Shown: positions 17,548-25,807, numbered from the stretch's first letter. The stretch is 50,224 bases of DNA from Planctomycetota bacterium (GCA_029260735.1 JAJDCR010000099.1:1-50224); one strand, 5' to 3'. Translations and numbers: made by a program. The notes: a model not told the origin generated them from the letters alone.

Positions 17548-17877
17548 ATGCCAACATATTCATATAAATGTAATGAGTGTGATGCTCAATTTGATGTATT
17601 TCAAAGAATGTCGGAAGATCCTATTCAAGAGTGTAAAGAGTGTAAAGGGGCTTCCGTTAAGCGATTAATTGGAGCAGGTGCAGGTTTTATTTTCAAAGGC
17701 TCAGGTTTTTACATTACGGATTACCGAAGTAAGGACTACCAGCAGAAGTCTCAAGCCGAATCTTCGGCAGGAAAATCAGAGGCAAAGAGTAATTCGGAGA
17801 CTAAGAGTAATTCGGAGACTAAGAACAGCTCGGAGTCTTCTAAAAATTCAGGCGTTTCTGATAAAAAAACGGCCTAG
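17548..17877 (+). CDS. FmdB-family zinc ribbon protein
   Basis: 109-residue small protein starting with the FmdB/CxxC zinc ribbon: PTYSYKCNECDAQFD with Cys8 and Cys11, then Cys29 and Cys32, and the typical LIGAGAGFIFKGSGFYITDY segment. The family is widespread and its role unclear; the name derives from a proposed regulator of amidase genes. The tail from residue 70 is Ser/Lys/Glu-rich and unstructured and includes an 18-bp duplication encoding SNSETK twice. TAGGAGAAAAAT precedes the ATG. It is the last gene of the run from the carboxylase, before a 12-bp-stem hairpin. Confidence 0.88.
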   Translation: MPTYSYKCNECDAQFDVFQRMSEDPIQECKECKGASVKRLIGAGAGFIFKGSGFYITDYRSKDYQQKSQAESSAGKSEAKSNSETKSNSETKNSSESSKNSGVSDKKTA

Positions 17878-17889
17878 GAAAAAATTATA

Positions 17890-17932
17890 GAGAGGAAAGT
17901 TATCAATCAATAGACAAAGAAACTTTCCTCTC
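17890..17932. terminator. hairpin after the FmdB gene
   Basis: Perfect 12-bp inverted repeat GAGAGGAAAGTT (17890-17901) and AACTTTCCTCTC (17921-17932) with a 19-nt loop, 13 nt after the stop codon. There is no clean T-run, so it may end transcription weakly or protect the 3' end. Confidence 0.5.
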
Positions 17933-18055
17933 AACTGTTTCCCTTAGTTCAAGACTCGGGGTTGTTTTTGACATAACCAGAGATTCTCCTTTCAACTCAC
18001 TTGAGTGTCTCTCGGTATCTTCTTTCGATTCCAGTATCATTGCTACAAAAACATT

Positions 18056-19303
18056 ATGAGCAAATCAACACAAGCATGTTCGTTACTTTGCGAATCTGAT
18101 TTTCTTCTTTTTTTAGAACAACTTGCCCAACTCTCTTCTATCTACAGTGTAGAAGAGCTAAGTTTAAACTACATCGTAGAACACAGTGAAGGGTACCAGG
18201 GAGCTATTTTGTCTCTGGATAATCCTCGGACAATCATTTGTCGGGAAGGATTGAAAAATTTTCATTGGAAAGATGTTGAAGGGAAAAAAATAGACCAAAA
18301 TCCTTTGCTTCTTGATAATAAAAAGGTCTGGATTGTTCAAGTTAATCATAATTTTTCTCATTTTCTTTATTTAAAAAAAGAAAATGAAAAATTTTCTCAG
18401 AAAGAAATTCACACTCTAAAAGCTGTCTGCAAAATTTTAGATATGTGCATGGAAAAAATTTTCCTCAAAACCCTCATTCCCCCAGAGAAACACCAAAAGG
18501 AAGAAACTTCTTCCGATAAGATAGAGCAAGAATTTTTCCGCCAAGATCTCAATTTTCTTTATGAGGAAATTATTGGAGAGAGCCAAAGCATCCTTGCTAT
18601 ACTCAAAAAAATGGATCGGATTGTAAAATCGAACGTTCCTGTTTTAATCGAAGGGGAAAGTGGAACGGGTAAAGAGCTAATTGCCCGAGCTTTACATCAG
18701 TATGGTTCTCGTTGTAAACAAAAATTTGTTAGTGAAAATTGCGCTGCTATTACGGAAACACTTCTAGAAAGCGAGCTTTTTGGATATGTCAAAGGAGCTT
18801 TTACAGGAGCAGACAAAGATAAAATAGGGCTTTTTGAATTAGCTCATAAAGGGAGTATTTTTTTAGATGAAGTGGGGGATATGAGCTCAGGGATGCAAAA
18901 AAAACTTCTACGCACTTTACAACATGGGGAGCTTCGTCCTGTTGGTGGGAAAAAAGTAAAAAAAGTTGATGTTCGAGTAATTGCTGCTACCAACAAAAAT
19001 TTACAAGAAGAGGTTAGGGCAAAGCGTTTTAGAGATGACCTTTTTTATCGTCTCAATGTGATCACGATAAAACTTCCTCCTCTTAGGGAGAGAGGAAAAG
19101 ATATTCTTTTGCTATTGGATTACTTCAATGAGAAGATATCTTTGGAAATGGGAATGGAAATAAAAAAAGTTTCCAAAAATGTAAAAAAAGCTTTTTTAAA
19201 CTATCATTGGCCCGGTAATATACGAGAACTAGAAAATGAGATTCAGCGGATGATAGCCTTGGCTGATGATGAAATTTCAGAAGATCTTCTTTCTCTCTCT
19301 TAG
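18056..19303 (+). CDS. sigma-54 activator without DNA-binding domain
   Basis: 415-residue bacterial enhancer-binding-type AAA+ protein that would remodel sigma-54 RNA polymerase. Residues 1-150 look like a GAF-type sensory domain but are poorly recognisable. The AAA+ core is complete: Walker A GESGTGKE at 200-207, GAFTGA at 247-252 for sigma-54 contact, Walker B IFLDEVGDM and the C-terminal WPGNIRELENE. The protein stops about 20 residues after that motif, so the Fis-type helix-turn-helix is missing. DNA-independent members of this family are known; it may act from solution. A GTG start at 18005 is possible, but the ATG at 18056 fits domain length better. No clear ribosome-binding site is seen. 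Neighbouring secreted proteins could be targets, without direct support. Confidence 0.9.
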   Translation: MSKSTQACSLLCESDFLLFLEQLAQLSSIYSVEELSLNYIVEHSEGYQGAILSLDNPRTIICREGLKNFHWKDVEGKKIDQNPLLLDNKKVWIVQVNHNFSHFLYLKKENEKFSQKEIHTLKAVCKILDMCMEKIFLKTLIPPEKHQKEETSSDKIEQEFFRQDLNFLYEEIIGESQSILAILKKMDRIVKSNVPVLIEGESGTGKELIARALHQYGSRCKQKFVSENCAAITETLLESELFGYVKGAFTGADKDKIGLFELAHKGSIFLDEVGDMSSGMQKKLLRTLQHGELRPVGGKKVKKVDVRVIAATNKNLQEEVRAKRFRDDLFYRLNVITIKLPPLRERGKDILLLLDYFNEKISLEMGMEIKKVSKNVKKAFLNYHWPGNIRELENEIQRMIALADDEISEDLLSLS

Positions 19304-19587
19304 AACCACTTACTTCTAACAGCGATGGGAAATGAAATCAAAATTTTTTAGTTAACTCCCTGTTAGTGAGCTACCAAAAATTTTTGATAACCCACTTGAG
19401 CTTCTTAGAAAAAGAGAACAAGAGAACAAGAGTTTTTCCTAGAAAAAAATAAAAAAGTTTATAAGAGGACAGAATATCGATCATAATCTTCACTAGAGAT
19501 TCATAAAAAAATCTTTGCAGAAAATTTGTTTGACCGAGCAAAAAACTTCGTCTTGCTTTCGTTTTGAATTTGAGGAGGCCTTTAACT

Positions 19588-20787
19588 ATGAAGTGGATGA
19601 TATGGAGCCTATTGGTAGTTGTTACCTTAGGATGTTTGACTGAAAGCTTCGCTCAGGATGATGTCTGGAAGCTAGAGCAGAAAGATCTGGAGAAGATGAT
19701 CATCGATGCGGATCTTATTTTTGAGGGGCGTCCTTTCGCTAAAAAAAATCCTGCTGATAAACCCATTCTCAAAGTGACAGAAATGATGCAAGGAGCTCAA
19801 AGATTAAACAAGGTGACTTTGGCCGAGGAAATTTCTTTAGAGAACCTAAAAGTTGATTCGGATTATATTTTTTTTCTAAAGAAGGCGTCTTCTAATTATT
19901 CCTTTATTGAAACAAATAAAGGTATTATTAATAGTGACCTATTCTTAAAAGTAAGAATACGAAAAGCTATTATGCAAAAACGAGTAGAGAGTTCACAAGG
20001 CGTTGTTCTGGCAGAAATAAAAAAGGTAACAGAGGAAAATATCAAGGATAGTAAAGATATTCAAGTCATTGCGGAATGTGAAAGGGTTGCATCTTACAAA
20101 GGAAATATTCCCGAAAAATTTTCTTTGAAGTATCGAAGAACTCAGGATACCTTTCCCTCTCCTGCGATTATTTTTTCAGATTTGAGCTATTTTTTCTTTT
20201 TGAAAAAATCTCCTGATGGAGATTTTTATACTTTGGTTGATGTTTACGATGGAGCTTTTTTAGATAGATATTATTTACGCAAAGAAATTAGCTCTGTGAC
20301 CCAAGATTCTGCTCTGGGATATTTTGTTGAAATGGCAGGTAATACGGTCAATGGGCTGAGAGTAGTTGGCCAAGCTGTGGAAACTACTGTTGTTACTAAT
20401 AAACCTGTAAAGTTCCATTTCCTTTTGCAAAATGTCTCAGAAAAAGATATTGAAATCTATCACAATCAAGTTTTATATTTTACTCTTTTCCATGTGATAG
20501 ATGAAGAAAACAAAATAATCCCAGTTAAATATCCGAAAAAAAATACTGTTCCTCCTTTAGATAAACGTCACTTTTTGGAACTTTCTCCGGGAGGATATTT
20601 TGTCCTCCCTTCTATAGATCTTCGCAATTACTGCGAACTTCCAGAAAAAGGAAAGCTCAATGTTTATATCGAGTTTCATCTTCCTTGGGAGTACTCAGGG
20701 AAGACAATAGGAAAAGAAGCTTGGTCTGGTAAAGTGGTCAGTAATAAAATTGAAATCGAAATTGAAATTGAAACTGAAAAGGAATAG
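19588..20787 (+). CDS. secreted protein with duplicated module, unknown function
   Basis: 399-residue exported protein I do not recognise. The ATG at 19588 is chosen because GAGGAGG lies 9 nt upstream. A signal peptide ends near SFA-QDD; a Cys16 in LGC could instead make it a lipoprotein. Two modules of about 95 residues appear homologous: ADLIFEGRPF...DYIFFLKK and VVLAEIKKV...SYFFFLKK, each a beta-rich segment. A C-terminal beta-sandwich-like part (VKFHFLLQNVSEKDIEIY) follows. The extreme C-terminus is an IEIEIEIE run encoded by a hexamer repeat at 20749-20772. The next gene begins 2 nt after its stop, so the two are translationally linked. Confidence 0.75.
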   Translation: MKWMIWSLLVVVTLGCLTESFAQDDVWKLEQKDLEKMIIDADLIFEGRPFAKKNPADKPILKVTEMMQGAQRLNKVTLAEEISLENLKVDSDYIFFLKKASSNYSFIETNKGIINSDLFLKVRIRKAIMQKRVESSQGVVLAEIKKVTEENIKDSKDIQVIAECERVASYKGNIPEKFSLKYRRTQDTFPSPAIIFSDLSYFFFLKKSPDGDFYTLVDVYDGAFLDRYYLRKEISSVTQDSALGYFVEMAGNTVNGLRVVGQAVETTVVTNKPVKFHFLLQNVSEKDIEIYHNQVLYFTLFHVIDEENKIIPVKYPKKNTVPPLDKRHFLELSPGGYFVLPSIDLRNYCELPEKGKLNVYIEFHLPWEYSGKTIGKEAWSGKVVSNKIEIEIEIETEKE

Positions 20788-20789
20788 AA

Positions 20790-21617
20790 ATGTTCACAAG
20801 TTCCCTTCCTAAGAGAAATACAATATACCTTTGGTTCGTTATATCTAGTCTTTTGTTTCTTGGGGCAGAGCTTTTGGCTAAGCCATCCAAACCTTCGGCG
20901 AAAGCTATCGTTAATAAATGTATTCAACGACATGGAGGAGGAAGTCGCTTCAATAGTATTCGAGATTTCTATGTCAAAATGGATATAAAAACTTTTTCAG
21001 AACAAGGGGATATAGAAAGTCTTGTTCACCAATATTACCGCTCTCCTGATAAACTGAGAGCTGAAATTCATCCATTGGTTGATCCCCCCACAAAGATTAG
21101 CTGGGATGGAAAAAACTCTTGGCAATTGGTCAAAGATAAGCAAGAAAAATCTGAAGACGAAAAGCAAATAGCTAGAATTCAAGAGAGTCTAAAATTTATC
21201 AAGTTGATGATTTTAACTAATCTTTTAGAGAAGGGCTCTAAGCTAAAATACGTTAGAGAAGTTACTCCTAAGGGGAAAAGTTACAGTTTCCATGTTATTA
21301 TGCAGGCAAATTCGAAGAATGAAAAGATTGAACTTTACATTAAGAATGATTATACTTTGCTAGGAGCGCAATTTTATTGGGAAGGTGGAAAAGGCTTATT
21401 TAAGGTTTTCTTTGACGAACAACGAGAGTTTGATGGTCTCTATTTACCAAAATACATTCGCTTGTATCGTGAAAATGAAATGATTTTAAAGGCCTCTCTA
21501 AGATTAGCTCGTTTCAATGCTTTAAAAAATGGCGATGGTTTTTTTTCTGACCTATCAGAGAAACCCAAAATGGACAAAATTCGTCGTGGTGGTCGAGGTG
21601 GAAGGAACAGCCGATAA
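20790..21617 (+). CDS. exported LolA-like protein, unknown function
   Basis: 275-residue protein with a signal peptide (residues 1-31, ending LLA-KPS). It begins AKAIVNKCIQRHGGGSRFNSIRDFYVK, a pattern common in exported proteins of the LolA/LppX-like fold, where a half-barrel carries lipid. The body is beta-rich: YYRSPDKLRAEIHP, then WDGKNSWQL, then YVREVTPKGKSYSFHVIM. The match is structural analogy, not an identified family. The C-terminus is basic (RRGGRGGRNSR). AAAAGGA precedes the ATG, overlapping the end of the previous gene, so coupling with the duplicated-module protein is likely. A role in envelope lipid or sensor binding is inference. Confidence 0.7.
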   Translation: MFTSSLPKRNTIYLWFVISSLLFLGAELLAKPSKPSAKAIVNKCIQRHGGGSRFNSIRDFYVKMDIKTFSEQGDIESLVHQYYRSPDKLRAEIHPLVDPPTKISWDGKNSWQLVKDKQEKSEDEKQIARIQESLKFIKLMILTNLLEKGSKLKYVREVTPKGKSYSFHVIMQANSKNEKIELYIKNDYTLLGAQFYWEGGKGLFKVFFDEQREFDGLYLPKYIRLYRENEMILKASLRLARFNALKNGDGFFSDLSEKPKMDKIRRGGRGGRNSR

Positions 21618-21705
21618 CCTCGCAAGTATATTCAATACTGTAGATGAGCAGATTTTTTGGATAAGGTATTTTAAAACTTAGAAAGAAATAGATGGAGGAT
21701 TTTAG

Positions 21706-22578
21706 ATGAGATTGCCCATAATACTTACCGTGGCAGTTTTTTGTTGCTTTATTGTTGCTTGTGGTGGTAATCAACCAGAGAACAAAAAAGAAATGGATAA
21801 AGTCGAGAATGGTTCCTCAAAAAAGGAAGATTCCTCAAAAAAGGAAGATTCCTCAAAGAAGGAAGAAGCAAGTGATAAAGAAACTCTAAAAGAGGAAGAA
21901 ACTAGTACCTCAGGAGCCATATTGCCTCAAACAACAACTCCTCCAATCAACTTTTCAGAAGCTCTTGCTAAGTTAGACTTAGATGAGGATGACTGGGAAC
22001 AGGCTCGAGAGTTTCATGTTAAACAATATCTTGAAAATCCCGCCTCTATTGAATGGGGACTTAAAAATTCAGTCGATGCCAATATGACCGAATATTTGGA
22101 TAAAGGGTATGCTATAGCATACCAACCTTGGGGAGCTATTTCTAGTGAGCTGGAACAGGGTTTTCTTCAGGCTCGATCTGGAAATAGCCAGAGAGTGGAA
22201 GACAACTTAGGAATAATGAAAGATCAAGGGGGAGGGCAAGACTATATTCTCCTGTCTTACATTGCTGCACAACACTATCTTTTAAAGAATGAGCCTCAGA
22301 AAGCAAAAAAAGTGGCAGAAAAAAGCAACCTTGTTAGCAATTTAGAAATTTTCCAAATAGGAATATCTCCTTCCCAGCTAGAGAACTTGAAATCTGCTCT
22401 AGATAGTATTTCTAACGAAGTGGAAGCTCCTCCATTATCGGAAGAAACTGGAAATGCATCGACAGATGCAAGTGTTACCGAGGAAAGCTCTATGGAAGAA
22501 AGCTCTATGGAAGAAAGCTCTACCGAGGAAAGCTCTATGGAAGAAGATGATGATTTTAAAGACTTTGATGATTTTTAA
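21706..22578 (+). CDS. lipoprotein with Ser/Lys/Glu repeats
   Basis: 290-residue predicted lipoprotein. The lipobox IVAC with Cys19 is canonical. GGAGG lies 7 nt before the ATG. After the Cys comes a disordered region with three SSKKED copies encoded by an 18-bp tandem repeat near 21811-21860, then a helical core (about 80-230; FSEALAKLDLDEDDWEQARE, then YILLSYIAAQHYLLKNEPQKAKKVAE) that resembles a single TPR. The C-terminus is acidic with repeated ESSMEES units encoded by 18-bp repeats near 22486-22545 and ends DDDFKDFDDF. Function unknown; probably a periplasmic or surface-anchored adaptor. It is the last of three co-oriented exported proteins. Confidence 0.8.
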   Translation: MRLPIILTVAVFCCFIVACGGNQPENKKEMDKVENGSSKKEDSSKKEDSSKKEEASDKETLKEEETSTSGAILPQTTTPPINFSEALAKLDLDEDDWEQAREFHVKQYLENPASIEWGLKNSVDANMTEYLDKGYAIAYQPWGAISSELEQGFLQARSGNSQRVEDNLGIMKDQGGGQDYILLSYIAAQHYLLKNEPQKAKKVAEKSNLVSNLEIFQIGISPSQLENLKSALDSISNEVEAPPLSEETGNASTDASVTEESSMEESSMEESSTEESSMEEDDDFKDFDDF

Positions 22579-22660
22579 GAATTATCTATGAGAGTATTCT
22601 TTTTTTGCCTTGATCATGATTATAGCCATTTAGCGAAAATCATCGGATGCTTAGTTTTCG

Positions 22661-22746
22661 GGAGGGCAAGGCTCCTGCCGCGCCGGAGATGTGCTTGGCT
22701 CTTGCTATGCAATCTTAGCACATCTCCGGCTTGGCAGGAGTACCCA
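22661..22746. repeat. GC-rich dispersed palindromic element, copy 2
   Basis: Left arm GGAGGGCAAGGCTCCTGCCG continuing to TGTGCTTGG (22661-22698). The right arm, read on the minus strand from 22745, runs GGTACTCCTGCC to GGAGATGTGC. The inner part GCCGGAGATGTGC (left) matches GCACATCTCCGGC (right) perfectly. Same family as 7367-7469. Confidence 0.75.
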
Positions 22747-22813
22747 CGATATAAAAACGTTTTTTCAATATGAAACCTGCGAGGCAATGAGTATTTTGAA
22801 ATATCATCTGAAG

Positions 22814-22854
22814 CAAAGCACACCCCCGGTGCGGCAGGAGCCTTACCCTCCAGG
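22814..22854. repeat. GC-rich dispersed element, single arm
   Basis: On the minus strand this reads GGAGGGTAAGGCTCCTGCCG and continues to GGGTGTGCTTTG, i.e. one arm of the same family in inverted orientation to the left arm of copy 2. No partner arm is immediately adjacent, so it is probably a decayed copy. Confidence 0.65.
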
Positions 22855-23010
22855 GAAAATAAGCCTTCGAACGGTTTTCGATTATCTCATTCAAAAGCGG
22901 TTTCAGATAAGCCTCGCCCTCCCTCACTTTCGTAAGAACATAGATCTTTAGAATTAATAATCAAACAAATTTGAGAAAAATAAATTTTTTTCAGATGGCC
23001 AGGGAAAGTT

Positions 23011-23038
23011 TTGATTTTATGAAGGAATTATGTTATAC
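23011..23038 (+). promoter_or_regulatory. candidate promoter of the TPR gene
   Basis: TTGATT (23011-23016), a 16-bp spacer and TTATAC (23033-23038). The same arrangement (TTGATT, 16 bp, TTATAG) precedes korA. An imperfect hairpin (GGAAGTGT with ACACTTTCC, 23077-23098) lies in the leader. Confidence 0.35.
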
Positions 23039-23144
23039 ATGGGAACGTAAAAATTTTCTTCGCTAATTCTTGCTTAGGAAGTGTTTTTGACACTTTCCCA
23101 TAATGGCTTTTCACAAACTTTGAATTTTAAGAAAGCAGAGTAAA

Positions 23145-24500
23145 GTGGACGTTAGTAAATCTTATACAAAAGCTGAAGAAGCCATCAAACGGAAGAACTA
23201 TGACTTGGCTGTTGAGATGCTTAAGAATCAAATCTTGAAAGTTAAACCAACAGAGGTGAAAGCTCGTAAGCTTCTGCGTGCGGCTGTCATTGATAAATAT
23301 AATAACCAAGGATACCCTTCCAAATCCAGTGTTATGGCAAAGGGACTTTCCTTCCAAGGAAAAATGAAACTGGGAAAAATGATGAAGAAGTGGGATATGG
23401 TCATTGAAGAGGCCGAAAATTTCCTTCTTTTAGATCCCAAAAATGTTCCGGTTCTTTATGCTTTGGGAGAAGCTTGTAAGCATGCAAAATACACAGAGAC
23501 AGCGATTGCCGTTTTGGAAAGTCTTGTTTCTCTAAACTCTTCTCATCTAGCTGCTTTAAAGATGTTAGGCTACATTCACCTTGAAGAAAAAGAGTTAAAG
23601 AAAGCGGAGCACTATTTTCAAAGAGCGAACAAAGCAGATCCGACAGACCAAGAAGCGAGCAAGCAAGTCAAAGACCTTTCTGCTCAAATTACATCGGCAG
23701 AGTATGGAAAAGCCAAAAGTACGCAAGATCTTATTAAAAACAAAGATGTTGCTCGTGAGTTGGAAGAAGACCAGGCAATTTTGCGTACAGATGACGACTA
23801 TAAGAGAGCGGTCGAAAGGTGTCGAAAGAAGCTATCTGATGCACCTGAAGATGGAAAACTCTTACGTACTTTAGGTGAGCTCTATCAGAAAATGCAAAAA
23901 TACGAGGAAGCCGTTAACGCTTACAGAAAAGTATTAGAACTCGATCCGACAAGGTTTGATATAAAATGTAAGATTAGCGATTGTCGTATTGCCAAATCTA
24001 ATGATCATTGCAATAGCTTAAAAGAACAATACAAAAGTAGTAAAGACCCGAGCGTGGGAAGTGCTTTGAAAAAAGCGCTCAAAGAAAGGCTTGCTATTGA
24101 AATTGAAGAGTATAAAATGCAGATCCATGAGCAACCGACGAACCAAGAAGTTCGTTTTAAGCTCGGAAAAGCACTTTTCCAATCAGGCCAGCTTGACAAT
24201 GCTATTGAAAATTTCCAAGTCGTTATAAAAGACCCACGTCTCAAAATTTCAGCCTTAAACTACATGGGACAGACTTTTATCAAGAAGAAAGAGTATGGCC
24301 TTGCAGAAGAGCAGTTCAAGGCTGCCATGTCTGGGGTGGGAGAAAAAGACCCAAAATACCGAGACAGCCAATACAATCTAGGTTTATGCTATGAAGCTGC
24401 GGGAAAAACACAAGAAGCAACGGATGTTTTTACCGATATCTATAAAAAAGACATTCGTTATCGTGACGTAGCTGATCGTTTAAAAGGACTTAAGGGATAA
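23145..24500 (+). CDS. cytosolic TPR protein
   Basis: 451-residue protein made almost entirely of tetratricopeptide-like helix pairs, with a GTG start and no signal peptide. Clear TPR units: VPVLYALGEACKHAKYTETA, GKLLRTLGELYQKMQKYEEA followed by YRKVLELDP, EVRFKLGKALFQSGQLDNAI and YRDSQYNLGLCYEAAGKTQEA. Between them is a charged helical segment (about residues 185-225). TPR proteins are scaffolds or chaperone adaptors; no partner is evident. It is followed by the gene for ribosomal protein S20, but the 62-bp gap does not prove cotranscription. The N-terminal spacing from the repeat-rich spacer suggests its own promoter near 23011-23038. Confidence 0.85.
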   Translation: MDVSKSYTKAEEAIKRKNYDLAVEMLKNQILKVKPTEVKARKLLRAAVIDKYNNQGYPSKSSVMAKGLSFQGKMKLGKMMKKWDMVIEEAENFLLLDPKNVPVLYALGEACKHAKYTETAIAVLESLVSLNSSHLAALKMLGYIHLEEKELKKAEHYFQRANKADPTDQEASKQVKDLSAQITSAEYGKAKSTQDLIKNKDVARELEEDQAILRTDDDYKRAVERCRKKLSDAPEDGKLLRTLGELYQKMQKYEEAVNAYRKVLELDPTRFDIKCKISDCRIAKSNDHCNSLKEQYKSSKDPSVGSALKKALKERLAIEIEEYKMQIHEQPTNQEVRFKLGKALFQSGQLDNAIENFQVVIKDPRLKISALNYMGQTFIKKKEYGLAEEQFKAAMSGVGEKDPKYRDSQYNLGLCYEAAGKTQEATDVFTDIYKKDIRYRDVADRLKGLKG

Positions 24501-24562
24501 TCATTATCCCAAAAAAAATTATAAATTTACTGATATTTTTTACACACGGAGTTTAGTTTTAT

Positions 24563-24844
24563 ATGCCTACTATTAAATCTGCTAAAAAGAGAATGAGACA
24601 AAACGTTGTTCTGCGTTTACGTAACAAAAGACATAAGTCATCTATGAAAACTCAGATCAAAAACTTTTTGGCTAGTATTCAAGATCATAATTTAGAAAAA
24701 GCTCAAGAGCTTTTGCCCGTAACTATGGGAACTTTGGACAAAATGTCCAAAAAAGGAATATTCCATAAAAATAAAATAGCTCGGACAAAATCTAATCTTC
24801 AAGCTAAATTTAATGCTTTAGCTAGCCTTGAGGCTGAAAAATAG
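24563..24844 (+). CDS. rpsT: 30S ribosomal protein S20
   Basis: 93 residues, highly basic, beginning MPTIKSAKKRMRQN and containing LDKMSKKGIFHKNKIARTKS, both diagnostic of S20. The protein binds 16S rRNA early in 30S assembly. Length is normal (about 85-95). GGAG lies 11 nt before the ATG. A strong 12-bp hairpin follows the stop at 24857-24890. No other ribosomal gene is near, as usual for rpsT. Confidence 0.97.
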   Translation: MPTIKSAKKRMRQNVVLRLRNKRHKSSMKTQIKNFLASIQDHNLEKAQELLPVTMGTLDKMSKKGIFHKNKIARTKSNLQAKFNALASLEAEK

Positions 24845-24856
24845 ATATTCAAAGAA

Positions 24857-24890
24857 CAGGGAGATTTTTTTTATTAAGAAAATCTCCCTG
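24857..24890. terminator. hairpin between rpsT and the SpoU gene
   Basis: Perfect 12-bp inverted repeat CAGGGAGATTTT (24857-24868) and AAAATCTCCCTG (24879-24890), 10-nt loop, 12 nt after the rpsT stop and 8 nt before the next ATG. There is no T-run after it. It may terminate rpsT or attenuate the downstream gene, whose start has no visible ribosome-binding site. Confidence 0.55.
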
Positions 24891-24898
24891 CAAACCCT

Positions 24899-25438
24899 AT
24901 GAACTCTGAAATCATCAAACACAATCTACTTGATAACTTAAATCAAGACTCAGATACTAAATCTCCTCAACGCTTTCCTCTTCATTTGGTTCTCGATAAT
25001 GTGCGTAGCGCCTTTAACGTAGGATCGGCTTTTCGAACAGGTGATGCTGCCCGGGTAGAAAAAATACATCTCTGCGGCATAACAGCTTACCCTCCCAATA
25101 AAAAACTGGAAAAAACTGCTCTAGGGGCAACAGATTCTGTTCCTTGGCAATACCATTCTCAAACAATCGATGCTATTAACCAACTCAAAGCTGAAAAAAT
25201 ACCGATTTGTGTAGTAGAGTTGACCAATCGAAGTGTAAATTTTTGGGAGTATGATTTTCCTCAGCCAGTGGCTTTAGTTTTTGGACACGAAGTAACAGGG
25301 GTAAGCGACAAGGTTCTCCCTCTGGCAGATAGCTTTATTCACTTACCTATGCATGGAGCTAAGGTGACAATGAACGTGGCGACGGTTTTAGGAATCACTC
25401 TTTTTGAAGCAGTACGTCAGTGGAATCAAAAAACTTAA
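24899..25438 (+). CDS. SpoU/TrmH-family RNA methyltransferase
   Basis: 179-residue SPOUT-class methyltransferase, predicted to 2'-O-methylate a ribose in tRNA or rRNA using S-adenosylmethionine. The three family motifs are present: NVRSAFNVGSAFRTGD with the catalytic Arg, VALVFGHEVTGV, and the knot motif LPMHGAKVTMNVATVLGI, where the usual SLNVSVA is replaced by TMNVATV. There is no N-terminal substrate-binding extension, so it is a minimal form. The exact target RNA cannot be read from sequence. It starts 54 nt after rpsT, just past a hairpin. Confidence 0.88.
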   Translation: MNSEIIKHNLLDNLNQDSDTKSPQRFPLHLVLDNVRSAFNVGSAFRTGDAARVEKIHLCGITAYPPNKKLEKTALGATDSVPWQYHSQTIDAINQLKAEKIPICVVELTNRSVNFWEYDFPQPVALVFGHEVTGVSDKVLPLADSFIHLPMHGAKVTMNVATVLGITLFEAVRQWNQKT

Positions 25439-25520
25439 GCGTGTTCCTATAGTTGTCAATTTGAAACGTAACTTATTGAAAACCTCGTTTACTGAAAAAC
25501 CCTTTTTGTCCATCCTTCTT

Positions 25521-25632
25521 CGTAGCCGTGATCGTAGTCGTCGCCGTTACCGTGACCGATTTTAATCTCGGTCACGGTAACACGGTCACGGTGACGATCA
25601 CGACTACGGTGACGATTACGATCACGGCTACG
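25521..25632. repeat. nested hairpin built of short repeats
   Basis: Outer arms 25521-25542 and 25611-25632 (22 bp, one mismatch; CGTAGCCGTGATCGTAGTCG on the left) enclose an inner perfect 14-bp stem GTTACCGTGACCGA (25546-25559) with TCGGTCACGGTAAC (25568-25581). Most of the element is made of variants of a 6-bp unit (CGNNAC/GTNNCG). The design matches the elements at 45708 and 50061, though the unit sequence differs. Confidence 0.75.
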
Positions 25633-25663
25633 GCTACAGTTTTCAAGGACTTGCGGCTTAAGT

Positions 25664-25716
25664 TGACCCATATGGGGCGTTGCCCTGGGCTAGGTTGTAT
25701 AAGCCTTTCAGGCTAA
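25664..25716 (+). repeat. GGGGCGTTGCCCTGGGC-type dispersed repeat
   Basis: The stretch holds GGGC-GTT-GCCC (25675-25685) and AGCCT...AGGCT (25703-25715) mini-hairpins. Its sense translation MGRCPGLGCISLSG resembles spurious peptides I recall from a repeat family seen in many bacterial genomes; that recollection is unverified. There is only one copy in this window. Confidence 0.4.
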
Positions 25717-25807
25717 AAATAAAAAACCTGCCCTAAATAGACCCTTTGGGGAGAACACGCAGAAAATAAAGACTTTTTCATCCAATTTTGGATTTTACCT
25801 TAATAGG

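Larger units (their letters stand above)
22579..23144. other. gene-free spacer with palindromic repeats
   Basis: No credible gene. The short frames here are driven by repeat arms. It contains GC-rich palindromic element copy 2 (22661-22746), a single arm (22814-22854), a residual CCTCGCCCTCC fragment (22912-22922), and a candidate promoter at 23011-23038 for the TPR gene. Confidence 0.7.

Noticed and set aside
22588..22951. Four overlapping small frames in the GC-rich repeat zone
   Set aside because: Each consists mainly of palindrome arms read in different frames and strands; none has a plausible start or domain.
25489..25716. Short open frames on both strands over the hexamer hairpin
   Set aside because: They are translations of the repeat (Arg-Asp-Arg-His or Thr-Val-Thr runs) with no ribosome-binding site and mirror each other on the two strands.
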